Shown: positions 8,321 through 17,287, counted from the first letter of the stretch. The stretch is 64,000 nucleotides of DNA from Hongsoonwoonella zoysiae (GCF_013266695.1 NZ_JABRXF010000001.1:698236-762235), one strand, 5' to 3'. The notes: a model not told the origin generated them from the letters alone. Numbers and translations: made by a program.

Positions 8321-9421
8321 CTACTGAACCCGCAAGGCATCGTTCCAGCGGTCGAGCAGGCGCTGGCGCTTGACCTGGTCGAGATAGACGACGAGCGCAG
8401 GCCCCACCGGGACGGGGCGAAGGCGCGCACCATAAGTCCCATGCATATGCGAGGCGGTGTTTTCGCCCTCGACCGCCGGATGAAGCGCCGGCAGGCCGGT
8501 TTGCGCCGCGATCAGCCGCTGACCGCCGATCGACAGCAGGAAATCGAGAAAAGCCGCGCCGAGATCCGGCGAGGCCGCGTTCCGGGGCACGAGGCCGGTG
8601 CGCGTCATCACCACCGTATAATCCTCCGGCAGGACGATGCCGAGGTCCGGCGCATTGCGCGCCCAGCCAGCCGCGTAGGAGCCCAGAATGTTGTAGCCGA
8701 GCGCGAAGCGCCCGTCGGCGACACGTTCCACGATGGCCGAGGAGTTGGAGTAAAGCTTTACGCCAGCCGCGCCGAGGGCGTTGAATAGCGACCATATCTT
8801 GCGGTTATGTTCGCTGTCGCGAGCGAGGAAGAAGAGGCCGAGCCCGGCCCGCTCCACGTCATAGGTGCCGACCCGCCCGTAAAGCTCAGCCTCATTGGCC
8901 TTCAGATATTCTGCAAGATCGGCGCGGGTGCGCGGCGGTTGCCGCCCATCAAAGGCGGTCTTGTTGTAGATGATGACCGCAGGCTCGAAGGTGACGCCGA
9001 ACACCGTGTCGCGCCACTTAGACCAAGAAGGCATCGCTCCGGCGGAGGCAAGTTCCAGGGGCTGGGCATAGCCGTCATTGGCAAGCTTCACCTGCAGGTC
9101 CATCGCCGAGGAAAAAGCGATATCCGCCGTCTCCTCACCCCTGTCCGTTTCTTCCAGAACCCTTGCGTAGATTTCCTGGGTCTGCAGCTCCCAATAGTCT
9201 ATCGCGATACCCGGCCGCGCCTCGCGAAACGCCTGCAAAAGCGGCTCGGCGATGTCGGCATCGAGCGATGAATAGATTTTCAGCGTTCGCTTCGACCCGC
9301 TTTCATCGAGCGCGGGATAAACCCTCGTCACCTCGGCGGCGACAGCCGGGTGCAACACCGAAGGCACGGAAAGGGCAAGCGCGAAGGCGAATGCAAGGCG
9401 GCGTATGGTGAAATGCGTCAT
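8321..9421 (-). CDS. Periplasmic solute-binding protein, FbpA/PgtC-like
   Basis: A 366-aa secreted binding protein (ABC-type fold, family 1/iron-type). The signal peptide covers about residues 1-29 (FAFALALSVPSVLHPAVAAE). The body shows LKIYSSLDADIAEPLLQAF, typical of the PotD/FbpA superfamily. No permease or ATPase genes are adjacent; instead it is divergent from a TctD/TctE-like response regulator and kinase. Solute-binding proteins next to a two-component system can present ligand to the kinase, as proposed for PgtC, so a sensing role is as likely as transport. The ATG at 9421 starts directly at the signal peptide; the frame extends to 9496 without support. Ligand unknown. Confidence 0.8.
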   Translation of the reverse strand: MTHFTIRRLAFAFALALSVPSVLHPAVAAEVTRVYPALDESGSKRTLKIYSSLDADIAEPLLQAFREARPGIAIDYWELQTQEIYARVLEETDRGEETADIAFSSAMDLQVKLANDGYAQPLELASAGAMPSWSKWRDTVFGVTFEPAVIIYNKTAFDGRQPPRTRADLAEYLKANEAELYGRVGTYDVERAGLGLFFLARDSEHNRKIWSLFNALGAAGVKLYSNSSAIVERVADGRFALGYNILGSYAAGWARNAPDLGIVLPEDYTVVMTRTGLVPRNAASPDLGAAFLDFLLSIGGQRLIAAQTGLPALHPAVEGENTASHMHGTYGARLRPVPVGPALVVYLDQVKRQRLLDRWNDALRVQ

Positions 9422-9476
9422 GAGCGGAGTATGATCGGCCACAGGCGCCAATCTCAAGGCAGAAAAAGAAAGTACC

Positions 9477-9509
9477 CTAGAGCGATTTCTTATCACGAAA
9501 GCGCTCTAG
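9477..9509. repeat. Dispersed palindromic repeat, copy 2
   Basis: Perfect ends CTAGAGCG / CGCTCTAG with TTTCTTATCACGAAAG inside. Same family as 438-493 and 15991-16043. It sits in the divergent promoter region between the binding protein and the response regulator, so it may carry or disturb regulation of both. Confidence 0.7.
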
Positions 9510-9529
9510 AAAAGACGGGAAGGAAACCC

Positions 9530-10195
9530 TTGCGCATCCTGATCGTGGAGGACAACGCAACCCTGGCCGAGGGCCTGACCTCGGTTTTGAGATCAAGCGG
9601 CTATGTTGTCGATGCCGTCGGTGACGGGGAAAGCGCTATGGCGGCCTTGGCCGCGCATTCGTTCGACCTCGTGCTGCTCGACCTTTCGCTGCCGGACATG
9701 GACGGGCTCGACATTCTGTCCGACATCCGGGCGCGGGGCGCGGATTGCGCCGTCCTGGTGCTGACGGCGCGCGGCGCGCTGGATGAGCGTATTCGCGGGC
9801 TCGACAAGGGTGCGGACGACTATATGACCAAGCCCTTCGAGGTGGGGGAGGTGGAAGCGCGCATCCGCGCGCTCCTGCGCCGGCTTGCCGGCGCGCGGGA
9901 TGCGCGGCTCGAATGCGGGCCGCTGACTTTCGACCTGAACGCGCGTCAGGCTGCATTGAACGGCACGCCGCTCGATCTGCCGGCGCGCGAGCTGAACGTC
10001 CTTCAGATCCTGATAAGCCGGGCGGAAAAGGTCGTCTCCAAGACGCGGATCGCGGAGCGGCTTTCGGAGTTCGACGAGGACATCAGCGACAACGCCGTGG
10101 AGCAATATGTTTCCCGGCTGAGAAAGCGACTTGAACCGCATGGCGTGCGCATACGCACGGCGCGGGGGCTTGGCTATTGCCTGGAAGCGGGCTGA
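9530..10195 (+). CDS. OmpR/PhoB-family response regulator (TctD-like)
   Basis: A two-component DNA-binding regulator of 221 aa. It has a receiver domain about 1-115 with acidic pocket VEDN, phospho-acceptor Asp51 (VLLDLSLPDMDG), and KPF at about 100; a winged-helix output domain about 125-220 ends in the typical YVSRLRKRLEPHGVRIRTARGLGYCL. The TTG at 9530 is chosen because the receiver starts exactly there and AAGGAAA lies just upstream. It pairs with the kinase 10 bases downstream. The divergent binding-protein gene is a likely target. Confidence 0.92.
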   Translation: MRILIVEDNATLAEGLTSVLRSSGYVVDAVGDGESAMAALAAHSFDLVLLDLSLPDMDGLDILSDIRARGADCAVLVLTARGALDERIRGLDKGADDYMTKPFEVGEVEARIRALLRRLAGARDARLECGPLTFDLNARQAALNGTPLDLPARELNVLQILISRAEKVVSKTRIAERLSEFDEDISDNAVEQYVSRLRKRLEPHGVRIRTARGLGYCLEAG

Positions 10196-10205
10196 TCGAA
10201 ACGCG

Positions 10206-11606
10206 ATGCTGCGCCGCCCGGGTTCCCTCACTTCGCGACTGCTGCTCTGGCTGCTTTTGCCCCTGAGCCTGCTGGCCGCGCTCGGCCTGATCGACACCTA
10301 CCGGGAGGCGCGCGAGACGGCGAACGACGTGTTCGACCGGGTGCTCGCGGGATCGGCCCTTGCGATTGCCGAGCGCGTCGCCGTCGGTACGGACGGGCTT
10401 CTGGAGGTGGACGTGCCCTATGTCGCGCTCGAAATGCTGACGAGCGCGGCAGAGGACCGCGTTTTCTACCGGGTGGAAGGCCCGCCCGGCGTCTTCGTGA
10501 CCGGATACCGTCAGCTTCCTGTGCCGGAGCCGCATGCGCAGAGGGAAATCGCCAGCGACGTGGAGTTTTCCGACCAGGAATTTCGCGGAGAGCCTATCCG
10601 TGTTGCCCTGTTAAACGGGGCTGCCTCATCCGGCGAGCGTTCGCTCGCCTTCCGCGTGGCGGTGGCGGAAACGACGACGGCGCGCCAGGCGCTTGCGCGC
10701 GACATCCTGCTGCGATCCGCGGCAAGGCAGGGCCTGTTGATCCTGATTGCGGGTGCTGCCGTCCTGTTCGGCGTACGTCGCGCACTCCGCCCCCTGACGA
10801 GGCTTGAAAAAGCCATCGACCGGCGCAGCGAGGACGACCTGAGCCCGATCCGCCAGAGCGTGCCGCAGGAGGTGGAGCGCCTTGTCGGTGCGATCAACGG
10901 CTTCATGCGACGGTTGAGGACAGCGCTCGATGCTTTGAAACACTTCACCGGCAACGCCTCGCACCAGCTCAGGACCCCGCTTGCCGTCATCCGCACGCAG
11001 ATCGAGCTTGCCCGGCGCGCGGAAGACCGGGAGGGCGTGCGCAAAGCCCTGGACATGGCCGACAGGGCGGTGCTGCTGAGCGAACGCACGCTTTCCCAGC
11101 TCCTGCTGCTTGCCCGCGTGGACGAAGCCTCCGTCGACCGTGACGGGGGAGCGGCCATCGACCTGCAGGAAACCGCAAGATCCGTGACCGAGGACCTGGA
11201 GCCGGCGGCGGCGAAGGCCGGCCTCGACCTGGGCTTTGAGGCCGAAGGCGATGGCGGCCCCTATATTCACGGCAATCACATGCTTCTTGGCGAACTCGTC
11301 AGGAACCTGGTCGAAAACGCGATCCACCACGCGGGCAGCGGACGATCCGCGACCGTGCGCGTTCGAGACGACGGCAACCGGGCCATCCTGGAAGTGGAAG
11401 ACGACGGGCCGGGCATTGCCCGCGAAAACCGGGAAAAGGCTCTGGCGCGTTTCGAGCAGCTTTCGGGCGATGCGGCAGGCGGCGCCGGGCTCGGCCTTGC
11501 GATCGTGACGGAAATCGCAGGCGTCATGTCAGGCGATGTGGCCCTTGGCGACGCGCCTGGCGGGGGCCTGAAGGTGGAGGTAACCTTCCCGCGCGCCGCT
11601 ACATAA
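10206..11606 (+). CDS. Membrane sensor histidine kinase (TctE-like)
   Basis: A 466-aa sensor kinase. TM1 about 15-32; periplasmic 2CSK_N-type sensor about 33-175; TM2 about 178-198; HAMP; H-box with phospho-accepting His253 (NASHQLRTPLAVI); N-box NLVENAIHHA; G boxes DDGPGI and GGAGLGLAIV. TctE kinases control tricarboxylate or other organic-acid uptake. The partner regulator is 10 bases upstream and a solute-binding protein is divergent, so the trio may form one sensing unit. The ATG at 10206 was picked over an in-frame start inside the regulator gene. Confidence 0.92.
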   Translation: MLRRPGSLTSRLLLWLLLPLSLLAALGLIDTYREARETANDVFDRVLAGSALAIAERVAVGTDGLLEVDVPYVALEMLTSAAEDRVFYRVEGPPGVFVTGYRQLPVPEPHAQREIASDVEFSDQEFRGEPIRVALLNGAASSGERSLAFRVAVAETTTARQALARDILLRSAARQGLLILIAGAAVLFGVRRALRPLTRLEKAIDRRSEDDLSPIRQSVPQEVERLVGAINGFMRRLRTALDALKHFTGNASHQLRTPLAVIRTQIELARRAEDREGVRKALDMADRAVLLSERTLSQLLLLARVDEASVDRDGGAAIDLQETARSVTEDLEPAAAKAGLDLGFEAEGDGGPYIHGNHMLLGELVRNLVENAIHHAGSGRSATVRVRDDGNRAILEVEDDGPGIARENREKALARFEQLSGDAAGGAGLGLAIVTEIAGVMSGDVALGDAPGGGLKVEVTFPRAAT

Positions 11607-11639
11607 AGAAAGGGCTGCGCATGACGGCACAGCCCGCTA

Positions 11640-11709
11640 GTCACCCGAATCCGAAGTTCGTCTAAATTCCCGACGTACTCTGAACGAACTTCAGATTCAA
11701 AAGGGTGAC
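11640..11709. repeat. Inverted repeat between convergent genes, hairpin A
   Basis: GTCACCCGAATCCGAAGTTCG (11640-11660, shown only to its end positions) pairs imperfectly with the arm at 11685-11709 ending GGGTGAC. It lacks a T-run, so it is not a standard terminator. It follows the kinase stop and precedes a second hairpin. Confidence 0.55.
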
Positions 11710-11730
11710 AGCCAAATTTATGTTTCCATT

Positions 11731-11798
11731 GTGGTTTTCGAATTTGAAATACGCTGCGGCGATGGCTGCTGAACTGAGGCGTATTTCAAATTCACCAC
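11731..11798. repeat. Inverted repeat between convergent genes, hairpin B
   Basis: A perfect 15-bp stem GAATTTGAAATACGC (11740-11754) / GCGTATTTCAAATTC (11779-11793), continued by GTGGT / ACCAC (11731-11735, 11794-11798). It has no T-run. It may act as a bidirectional transcript-end structure for the kinase (+) and the alcohol dehydrogenase (-), or be a mobile palindrome. Confidence 0.6.
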
Positions 11799-11826
11799 AC
11801 TGGTTCGTCGGGAGGTTTTCGGTATT

Positions 11827-12990
11827 TCAGAGGCGGCCTTCGAGTGCGGCATCGAAGATCTGCTTAGCACCGTCCTTTATGAGCTCAATCGGGTTGCCGC
11901 CCGCCGTGGGGTCTACCACCGCCATCTCGGCGATGAGCTCTCGCTTTTCGCCGCCGACCTTGAGCCCTTCCAGCGTATGCGGCACATCAAGGTCGGCCCT
12001 GAGCTTCAAGATGGCCTGCATCAACCCGTCGAAGCCGCCGGAAATGCCGAGATAGCCCGCAAGCCGGTTGAACTTCTGCTCGATTACCGGCCGGTTGAAG
12101 GCAAGCACATAGGGCATGAAGACGGCGTTCGTCATGCCGTGGTGGGTGTCGTAAAGCGCGCCGACCGGATGCGAGAGCGCATGAATGGCGCCAAGCCCCT
12201 TCTGGAAGGCGACCGCGCCCATGGCGGCGGCCGACATCATGTTCCCACGCGCGATGAGATCGTCCGGCGTGTTCGCGGCCCTTTCCAGGCTTTCGAAAAC
12301 AAGACGGATACCCTCGACCGCGATGCCGTCTCCCATCGGGTGATAGAAGGTGGAGGAATAAGCCTCAAGACAGTGGGCGAGCGCATCCATGCCCGTGCCG
12401 ACGGTGAAATAACGCGGCATGCCGACGGTGAGTTCCGGATCGCAAATCACCGTCGCGGGAAGCATCTTCGGGTGGAAGATCACCTTCTTGGTGTGGGTTT
12501 CCTCATTGGTGACGACGCCTGCGCGGCCCACTTCCGAACCCGTGCCCGCCGTCGTCGGGACGGCGACGATCGGCGCGATGCCCGCCTCATCCGCCCGTTT
12601 CCACCAGTCGCCGATATCCTCGAAATCCCAGATGGGGCGCGTTTGCCCGGCCATGAAGGCGATCACCTTGCCCGCATCGAGGCCCGAACCGCCGCCAAAC
12701 GCGATCACACCGTCATGATTGCCCGCCTGAAAGGCGGCCACGCCCGCCTCAATGTTCGATCCGACCGGATTGGGCTTCACATCGGAAAAGACGACGGGGT
12801 CCAGCCCTGCCTCGCGGCAGACGGAAAGCGCGTCTTCCACCATGGGAAGTTTGGCGAGGCCGGGATCTGTGACGAGAAGCGGCCGCTTCATGCCGGCTGC
12901 CTCGGCCACCTTGCCAAGCTCCTTGATACGGCCGGCGCCGAAGCGGATCGAAGTGGGGTAGGACCAGTTTGCTGACGGGGAGGTCGTCAT
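11827..12990 (-). CDS. Iron-containing (group III) alcohol dehydrogenase
   Basis: A 387-aa Fe-ADH family NAD(P)-dependent dehydrogenase. The nucleotide site GGGSGLDAGKV lies about 98-108, followed by PTTAGTGSEVG. Metal ligands are visible in the GMDALAHCLEAY and HALSHPVGALYDTHHG segments. It is the last gene of a minus-strand group: N-formylglutamate amidohydrolase, TRAP transporter, GS-like ligase, aldehyde dehydrogenase, this gene. The proposed role is oxidation of a gamma-glutamyl amino alcohol to the aldehyde for the next enzyme. A free primary alcohol as substrate is the alternative. Confidence 0.9.
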   Translation of the reverse strand: MTTSPSANWSYPTSIRFGAGRIKELGKVAEAAGMKRPLLVTDPGLAKLPMVEDALSVCREAGLDPVVFSDVKPNPVGSNIEAGVAAFQAGNHDGVIAFGGGSGLDAGKVIAFMAGQTRPIWDFEDIGDWWKRADEAGIAPIVAVPTTAGTGSEVGRAGVVTNEETHTKKVIFHPKMLPATVICDPELTVGMPRYFTVGTGMDALAHCLEAYSSTFYHPMGDGIAVEGIRLVFESLERAANTPDDLIARGNMMSAAAMGAVAFQKGLGAIHALSHPVGALYDTHHGMTNAVFMPYVLAFNRPVIEQKFNRLAGYLGISGGFDGLMQAILKLRADLDVPHTLEGLKVGGEKRELIAEMAVVDPTAGGNPIELIKDGAKQIFDAALEGRL

Positions 12991-13067
12991 GTGTTCAAGC
13001 TTTCTGACAGGATGGGCGTTGCGGGAAGCGCCCGGCCTCCCGCGTTGCGTGACGATGGTGCGGATGC

Positions 13068-14456
13068 TCAGGTTTCCAGACGAAGGTGATAGGACTTCGG
13101 CCGCGTCAGCGCATCATAGCCGAAGGTGGAAAGGCCGGAACCCTTGCCGGTGTCCTTCACGCCCGTCCACACAAGTGCCGGATCGACGTAGTCGCAGCGG
13201 TTCATGAAGACGGTACCCGTCTCCACCCGGTCGCCGATGGCGATCGCCGCTTCCTCGTCCTTCGTCCAGACGGAAGCCGTGAGCCCGTAGGGACTGTCGT
13301 TCATGAGCGGGATCGCATCCTCGTCGGAACGCACCTTCATGATGCCGACCACGGGGCCGAAGCTTTCCTCACGCATGACCGACATCTGGTGGTCGACATC
13401 GACCAGCACCTGCGGGGCAAGATAGGCGGTGCCCGGCTTGTCCATCGCGAATTTCGACGTATCGATCAGCGGTTTCGCGCCCTTGCGCAGGGCCTCCGCC
13501 GTCTGCTCGCGCACCCAGTCGGCAAAGCGCGGCTGCGCCATCGGCCCAAGCGTAGTCGCCTCATCGAGCGGGTTGCCCAGCACATATTGACGCGTCATGT
13601 CGGCGAAGCCTTCCACGAAATCGTCATAGCGGCTTTCGTGAACGTAGATCCGCTCTATCCCGCAGCAGCATTGGCCGGAATTATAAAATGCGCCGTCGAC
13701 GAGACCGGCGATCGCGTAGTCGAGATCCGCATCCTCGCGCACATAGGCCGGGTCCTTGCCGCCAAGCTCGAGGCCAAGGCTTGCGAAGGTGCCTGCCGCC
13801 GCGCGCTCTATCGCGCGCCCGCCGGCGACCGAGCCCGTGAAATTGATGTGGTCGATCCTACCGGAACCGAGCAGCTTTTCCGTCTGCGAATGCGAGAGCA
13901 CCACATTCTGGAAGACACCCTTCGGGATATCCGCCGCCTCGAAGGCCTTCGCCAGCCGCTCGCCGACGAGAAGCGTCTGGGCGGCATGCTTCAGAATGAC
14001 GGAATTGCCCGCGATCAGTGCCGGCATGATCGTGTTGATCGCCGTCATGAAGGGGTAGTTCCACGGCGCGACGACAAGCACGACGCCGACGGGCTCGCGT
14101 TTCACGTAGCGGGTGAACCCCGGCTTGTCCGTATAGCGATCGGGCGCGAGCGCGGCTTCGGCGATCTGCACCATGTAACGGGTGCGCTCCTCGACACCAC
14201 CCATTTCGCCGCCATAGCGAACGGGCCGGCCCATCTGCCAGGCAAGCTCCGGCACGATCTCATCATTCATCGCCATAAGCGCCTCAAGCGCGGCGATCAC
14301 GTAACGGCTGCGCTCGGCAACGGATTTCCGCGCCCAGTCGCCCTGTGCAGTACGGGCGGCGGCGACCGCGCGGTCAAGCTCGACCTCGCTCGCGATGGGG
14401 CGTTCGGCGTAAACGGAGCCGTCGACCGGCGATATGATTTTGACTGTTTCGCTCAT
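13068..14456 (-). CDS. NAD(P)-dependent aldehyde dehydrogenase
   Basis: A 462-aa ALDH superfamily enzyme. Visible motifs: VAPWNYPF substrate/NAD region, FTGSVAGG, catalytic Glu in LELGGKDPAYV, catalytic Cys in NSGQCCCGIERI, and ESFGPVVGI near the end. It lies between the GS-like ligase (94 bases upstream) and the Fe-type alcohol dehydrogenase (77 bases downstream). That order suggests it oxidises the aldehyde made by the dehydrogenase, possibly a gamma-glutamyl-aminoaldehyde as PuuC does in the putrescine route. Substrate unproven. Confidence 0.93.
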   Translation of the reverse strand: MSETVKIISPVDGSVYAERPIASEVELDRAVAAARTAQGDWARKSVAERSRYVIAALEALMAMNDEIVPELAWQMGRPVRYGGEMGGVEERTRYMVQIAEAALAPDRYTDKPGFTRYVKREPVGVVLVVAPWNYPFMTAINTIMPALIAGNSVILKHAAQTLLVGERLAKAFEAADIPKGVFQNVVLSHSQTEKLLGSGRIDHINFTGSVAGGRAIERAAAGTFASLGLELGGKDPAYVREDADLDYAIAGLVDGAFYNSGQCCCGIERIYVHESRYDDFVEGFADMTRQYVLGNPLDEATTLGPMAQPRFADWVREQTAEALRKGAKPLIDTSKFAMDKPGTAYLAPQVLVDVDHQMSVMREESFGPVVGIMKVRSDEDAIPLMNDSPYGLTASVWTKDEEAAIAIGDRVETGTVFMNRCDYVDPALVWTGVKDTGKGSGLSTFGYDALTRPKSYHLRLET

Positions 14457-14550
14457 CTTGCGATCCTGCTGGGAAAAGATCCGGGAGGCTTTTCTCTCGC
14501 TCCCCCGGCTGGGTGTTTTGTCATGAAATCCACCTTCGGGAGAAGCGAAA

Positions 14551-15918
14551 TCAGCTCCGCTCGAATCCGCGCTTCAACTCCCAGTCCGTGACGCGCCGGT
14601 CGTATTCCAACTGCTCCCATTTCGCGGCGTGGACGTAGTGATCCATCACCTCGTCCCCGAAGGCTGAGCGCAGCATCTCCGACTTGTCGGCGGCTTCCGT
14701 AGCGGCTCTCAGGGTGGAAGGAATCTCGCGAACGTCCGTTCCCTGATAGGCGTCGCCCACGAAAGCGGCCTCGAGCACGCGCTCCTTCTCCATCCCGTCT
14801 ATACCGGCGGCAATGAGGGCGGCCATGGCCAGATAGGGGTTGAGATCCGCCCCGCCGACGCGGCATTCCACGCGAACCGACGTGGTATCCGCGCCGACAA
14901 CCCGGTACCCGGCGGTGCGGTTGTCCATGCTCCAGATCGCCTTGGTTGGCGCGAAGGTACCTGCCTGGAAGCGCTTGTAGGAATTGATGTAGGGCGCGAG
15001 AAAAAGGGTGATCTCGCTGGCGTGATGCAGTAGCCCGGCGAGATAATGCCGCATGAGCTTCGACATGCCGTGCTCGCCGGCCTCGTCGTAGAAAAGCGGC
15101 TCGCCGTCGAGGCTCCAGAGAGACTGGTGGATGTGCGAGGAATTGCCGGCGCGCGCGAAGTCCCATTTCGCCATGAAGCTGACGGCGCGGCCCTTGGCCC
15201 AGGCGATCTCCTTGCAGGCGTTCTTTATGATCGAATGGCGGTCGGCCATCGTAAGGGCGTCCGCGTAGCGAACGTTGATTTCCTCCTGGCCGGCTTCCGC
15301 CTCGCCTTTCGAATTTTCCACCGGCACGTCTGCGCCCTGAAGGCCGTTGCGGATCGCACGCATCACGTCTTCCTCCTTGGTGGTCTGGAAGATGTGATAA
15401 TCCTCGTTATAGGCGCTGATGGGGGTGAGGCCGAGATGACGCTTTGCCTGCGCCTCCTCGTAGCTTTCGCGGAAGAGGAAGAACTCAAGCTCGCTCGCCA
15501 TGGTCGCCTTCATGCCCATGGCCTCAAGCCGCTTCACCTGACGCTTGAGAACGGCACGTGGCGAATGCGGCACGTCTTCATGCGTGTGATGGTCAAGCAC
15601 ATCGCAAAGCACGAGCGCCGTGCCCTCCAGCCACGGCACGCGCCGCAGCGTGGAAAGATCGGGCTTCATCACATAGTCGCCATAGCCCGACTGCCAGCTC
15701 GTCGCGCGGTATCCCTCGACCGTGTGCATCTCCATGTCGGTCGCCTGCAGATAATTGCAGCTATGGGTTTCCTTGTAGGCGCTGTCGACGAAGAATTCCG
15801 CCTGGAAGCGCTTGCCCATGAGCCGGCCCTGCATGTCCACCTGAGCGGCGACGACCGTGTCGATTTCGCCGTCCGCCACGCATTTCTTCAGCTCTTCGTA
15901 CGTCAGTTTGCCAGCCAT
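14551..15918 (-). CDS. Glutamine synthetase-like gamma-glutamyl amide ligase (PuuA-like)
   Basis: A 455-aa glutamine synthetase-superfamily enzyme. Typical motifs: metal-binding ASELEFFLF, GNSSHIHQSL (GS has a HIHQSL-like loop), the NSYKRFQAGTFAPTKAIW stretch with NRTAGYRV, and RVECRVGGADLNPYLAMAA. It lacks the adenylylated-Tyr region of housekeeping GlnA and looks like the PuuA/IpuC group, which joins glutamate to an amine using ATP. The ATG at 15918 (MAGKLTYEEL) has AGGAAA upstream; an in-frame ATG at 15990 lies in a repeat and is rejected. Context (TRAP importer, ALDH, ADH, amidotransferase) points to catabolic glutamylation of an imported amine or amino alcohol. Confidence 0.9.
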   Translation of the reverse strand: MAGKLTYEELKKCVADGEIDTVVAAQVDMQGRLMGKRFQAEFFVDSAYKETHSCNYLQATDMEMHTVEGYRATSWQSGYGDYVMKPDLSTLRRVPWLEGTALVLCDVLDHHTHEDVPHSPRAVLKRQVKRLEAMGMKATMASELEFFLFRESYEEAQAKRHLGLTPISAYNEDYHIFQTTKEEDVMRAIRNGLQGADVPVENSKGEAEAGQEEINVRYADALTMADRHSIIKNACKEIAWAKGRAVSFMAKWDFARAGNSSHIHQSLWSLDGEPLFYDEAGEHGMSKLMRHYLAGLLHHASEITLFLAPYINSYKRFQAGTFAPTKAIWSMDNRTAGYRVVGADTTSVRVECRVGGADLNPYLAMAALIAAGIDGMEKERVLEAAFVGDAYQGTDVREIPSTLRAATEAADKSEMLRSAFGDEVMDHYVHAAKWEQLEYDRRVTDWELKRGFERS

Positions 15919-15990
15919 GTGAGATGCCGTTTCCTGGATGTGCCGGGCATTGCCGGCGCGTATGAATTTCGTTTCGTGTTCGACCGGCAT

Positions 15991-16043
15991 TTAAAGCGAA
16001 TTCCGATCACGAAAGCGATCCCGCTTTCAGGACAAGCGCTCCA
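15991..16043. repeat. Dispersed palindromic repeat, copy 3 (degenerate)
   Basis: Contains AAAGCGAATTCCGATCACGAAAGCG and then CAAGCGCTCCAG; it shares the ATCACGAAAGCG core with 9477-9509. It lies between the GS-like gene and dctP. Confidence 0.5.
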
Positions 16044-16054
16044 GCCGGTCGGTC

Positions 16055-16084
16055 CCCGCCCCGGAACCGAAGCTCCGGGGCGGG
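16055..16084 (-). terminator. Strong GC hairpin after dctP (attenuator or mRNA-stabilising)
   Basis: A perfect 11-bp stem CCCGCCCCGGA / TCCGGGGCGGG with an 8-nt loop lies 9 bases beyond the dctP stop. No T-run follows on the minus strand, so it is probably not a full terminator. Such hairpins after binding-protein genes often raise binding-protein mRNA relative to downstream genes. Confidence 0.55.
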
Positions 16085-16092
16085 CGCTGTCG

Positions 16093-17142
16093 TCAGGTAT
16101 AGCGATAGGGGCGACCGGCCTTGTCCATCGCCGCGTTATACGCGCGGAGAATGCCGACGACCTTGGCCTTGACCTCGCTTTCCGCCGCGATCTCGTCCCA
16201 GAAGTTGCGGGCTTCCGCCTCGACCTGGGCCCATTCGGCGTCGGGGATGGTGGTCAGTTCCATCTTCGTGCCATCGACGCGCAGCTTCGCCTCGCCGCCC
16301 CAGTACCAGTGCTGGCGATAATAATGCGAGGAATCCATGCAGAGCTTGAAGAGCTCCTGCAGGTGCGGCGGAAGTTCGTTCCAGCGTTCCTCGTTGGCGA
16401 AATACGAGCCGCACCATGCGCCCGAAATGTTGTTTGTGAGGAAGTAGTTGGTCACATCCGCCCAGCCGACGGTGTAGTCCTCGGTGATGCCGGACCATGC
16501 GATGCCGTCAAGCTCGCCGGTCTGCACCGCGACCTCGATATCCTCCCACGGCAGGGTGACGGGCACCACGCCGAAGCGCGACAGGAAGCGACCGGCCGTC
16601 GGGAAGGTGAAGACGCGCTTGCCCTTGAGATCCTCAAGGCTGTTGATCGGCTCCTTCGTGGCGAAGTGGCACGGATCCCACGCACCGGCGGACAACCATT
16701 TGACGCCGCCGATCTTGGAGTATTCAGACTCCCAGATTTCGTTAAGGCCCCACTGGTTGAACAGCACCGGCACATCGAGGCTGTAGCGCGTGGCGAAGGG
16801 GAAATAGCCGCCGAAGACCGAAACCTCCGTCGGGGCGGCGATGGAATCGTCATCCGACTGCACGGCGTCGATCGTGCCGTTCTGCATGGCGCGGAACAGC
16901 TCGCTCGTCGGCACCAACTGGTCGGCGAAGTAAAGCTCGATCTCCATCTCGCCGTTGGCGACCTTGTTGAAGGCGTCAATCGACGGCTTGATGACGTGCT
17001 CGGCAAGGGCGGGCCCGGCATAGGTCTGCAGGCGCCACTTGATCGGCGACTGGCCGAGAACGGCTGGCGCGGCAAGCGAGGAGGCGCCGGCGGCGGCGGT
17101 CGCCACGCCGGCTTTCTTCAGAAAATCACGTCTGTTGGTCAT
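16093..17142 (-). CDS. TRAP transporter substrate-binding protein (DctP/TakP-like)
   Basis: A 349-aa periplasmic binding protein. The twin-arginine-like signal NRRDFLKKAGVATAAAG ends near residue 30. The body has the DctP fold: IDAFNKVANGEMEIELYF, LKGKRVFTFPTAGRFL, and the conserved specificity Arg in that stretch, which usually binds a substrate carboxylate. It serves the dctQM pair upstream (145-base gap) in the same strand group. The subfamily resembles binding proteins of the mannitol/chloroaromatic or 2-oxoacid TRAP type. Neighbouring ligase and dehydrogenases suggest an amine- or amino-alcohol-bearing compound. Ligand unproven. Confidence 0.9.
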   Translation of the reverse strand: MTNRRDFLKKAGVATAAAGASSLAAPAVLGQSPIKWRLQTYAGPALAEHVIKPSIDAFNKVANGEMEIELYFADQLVPTSELFRAMQNGTIDAVQSDDDSIAAPTEVSVFGGYFPFATRYSLDVPVLFNQWGLNEIWESEYSKIGGVKWLSAGAWDPCHFATKEPINSLEDLKGKRVFTFPTAGRFLSRFGVVPVTLPWEDIEVAVQTGELDGIAWSGITEDYTVGWADVTNYFLTNNISGAWCGSYFANEERWNELPPHLQELFKLCMDSSHYYRQHWYWGGEAKLRVDGTKMELTTIPDAEWAQVEAEARNFWDEIAAESEVKAKVVGILRAYNAAMDKAGRPYRYT

Positions 17143-17287
17143 CTGCTTATTCCCCTTGCTGGTTATTACCGACTTTCGCCCTCTGCCCTTTTTTCATTAA
17201 TCATCACCGAGAGCGTTCGACTGTCTGCCTTGTTTCCTTCCTCCCGTTTTCCTTCTCCTCTTTGCTCGGAAATCGCCTGGTTCGGCA

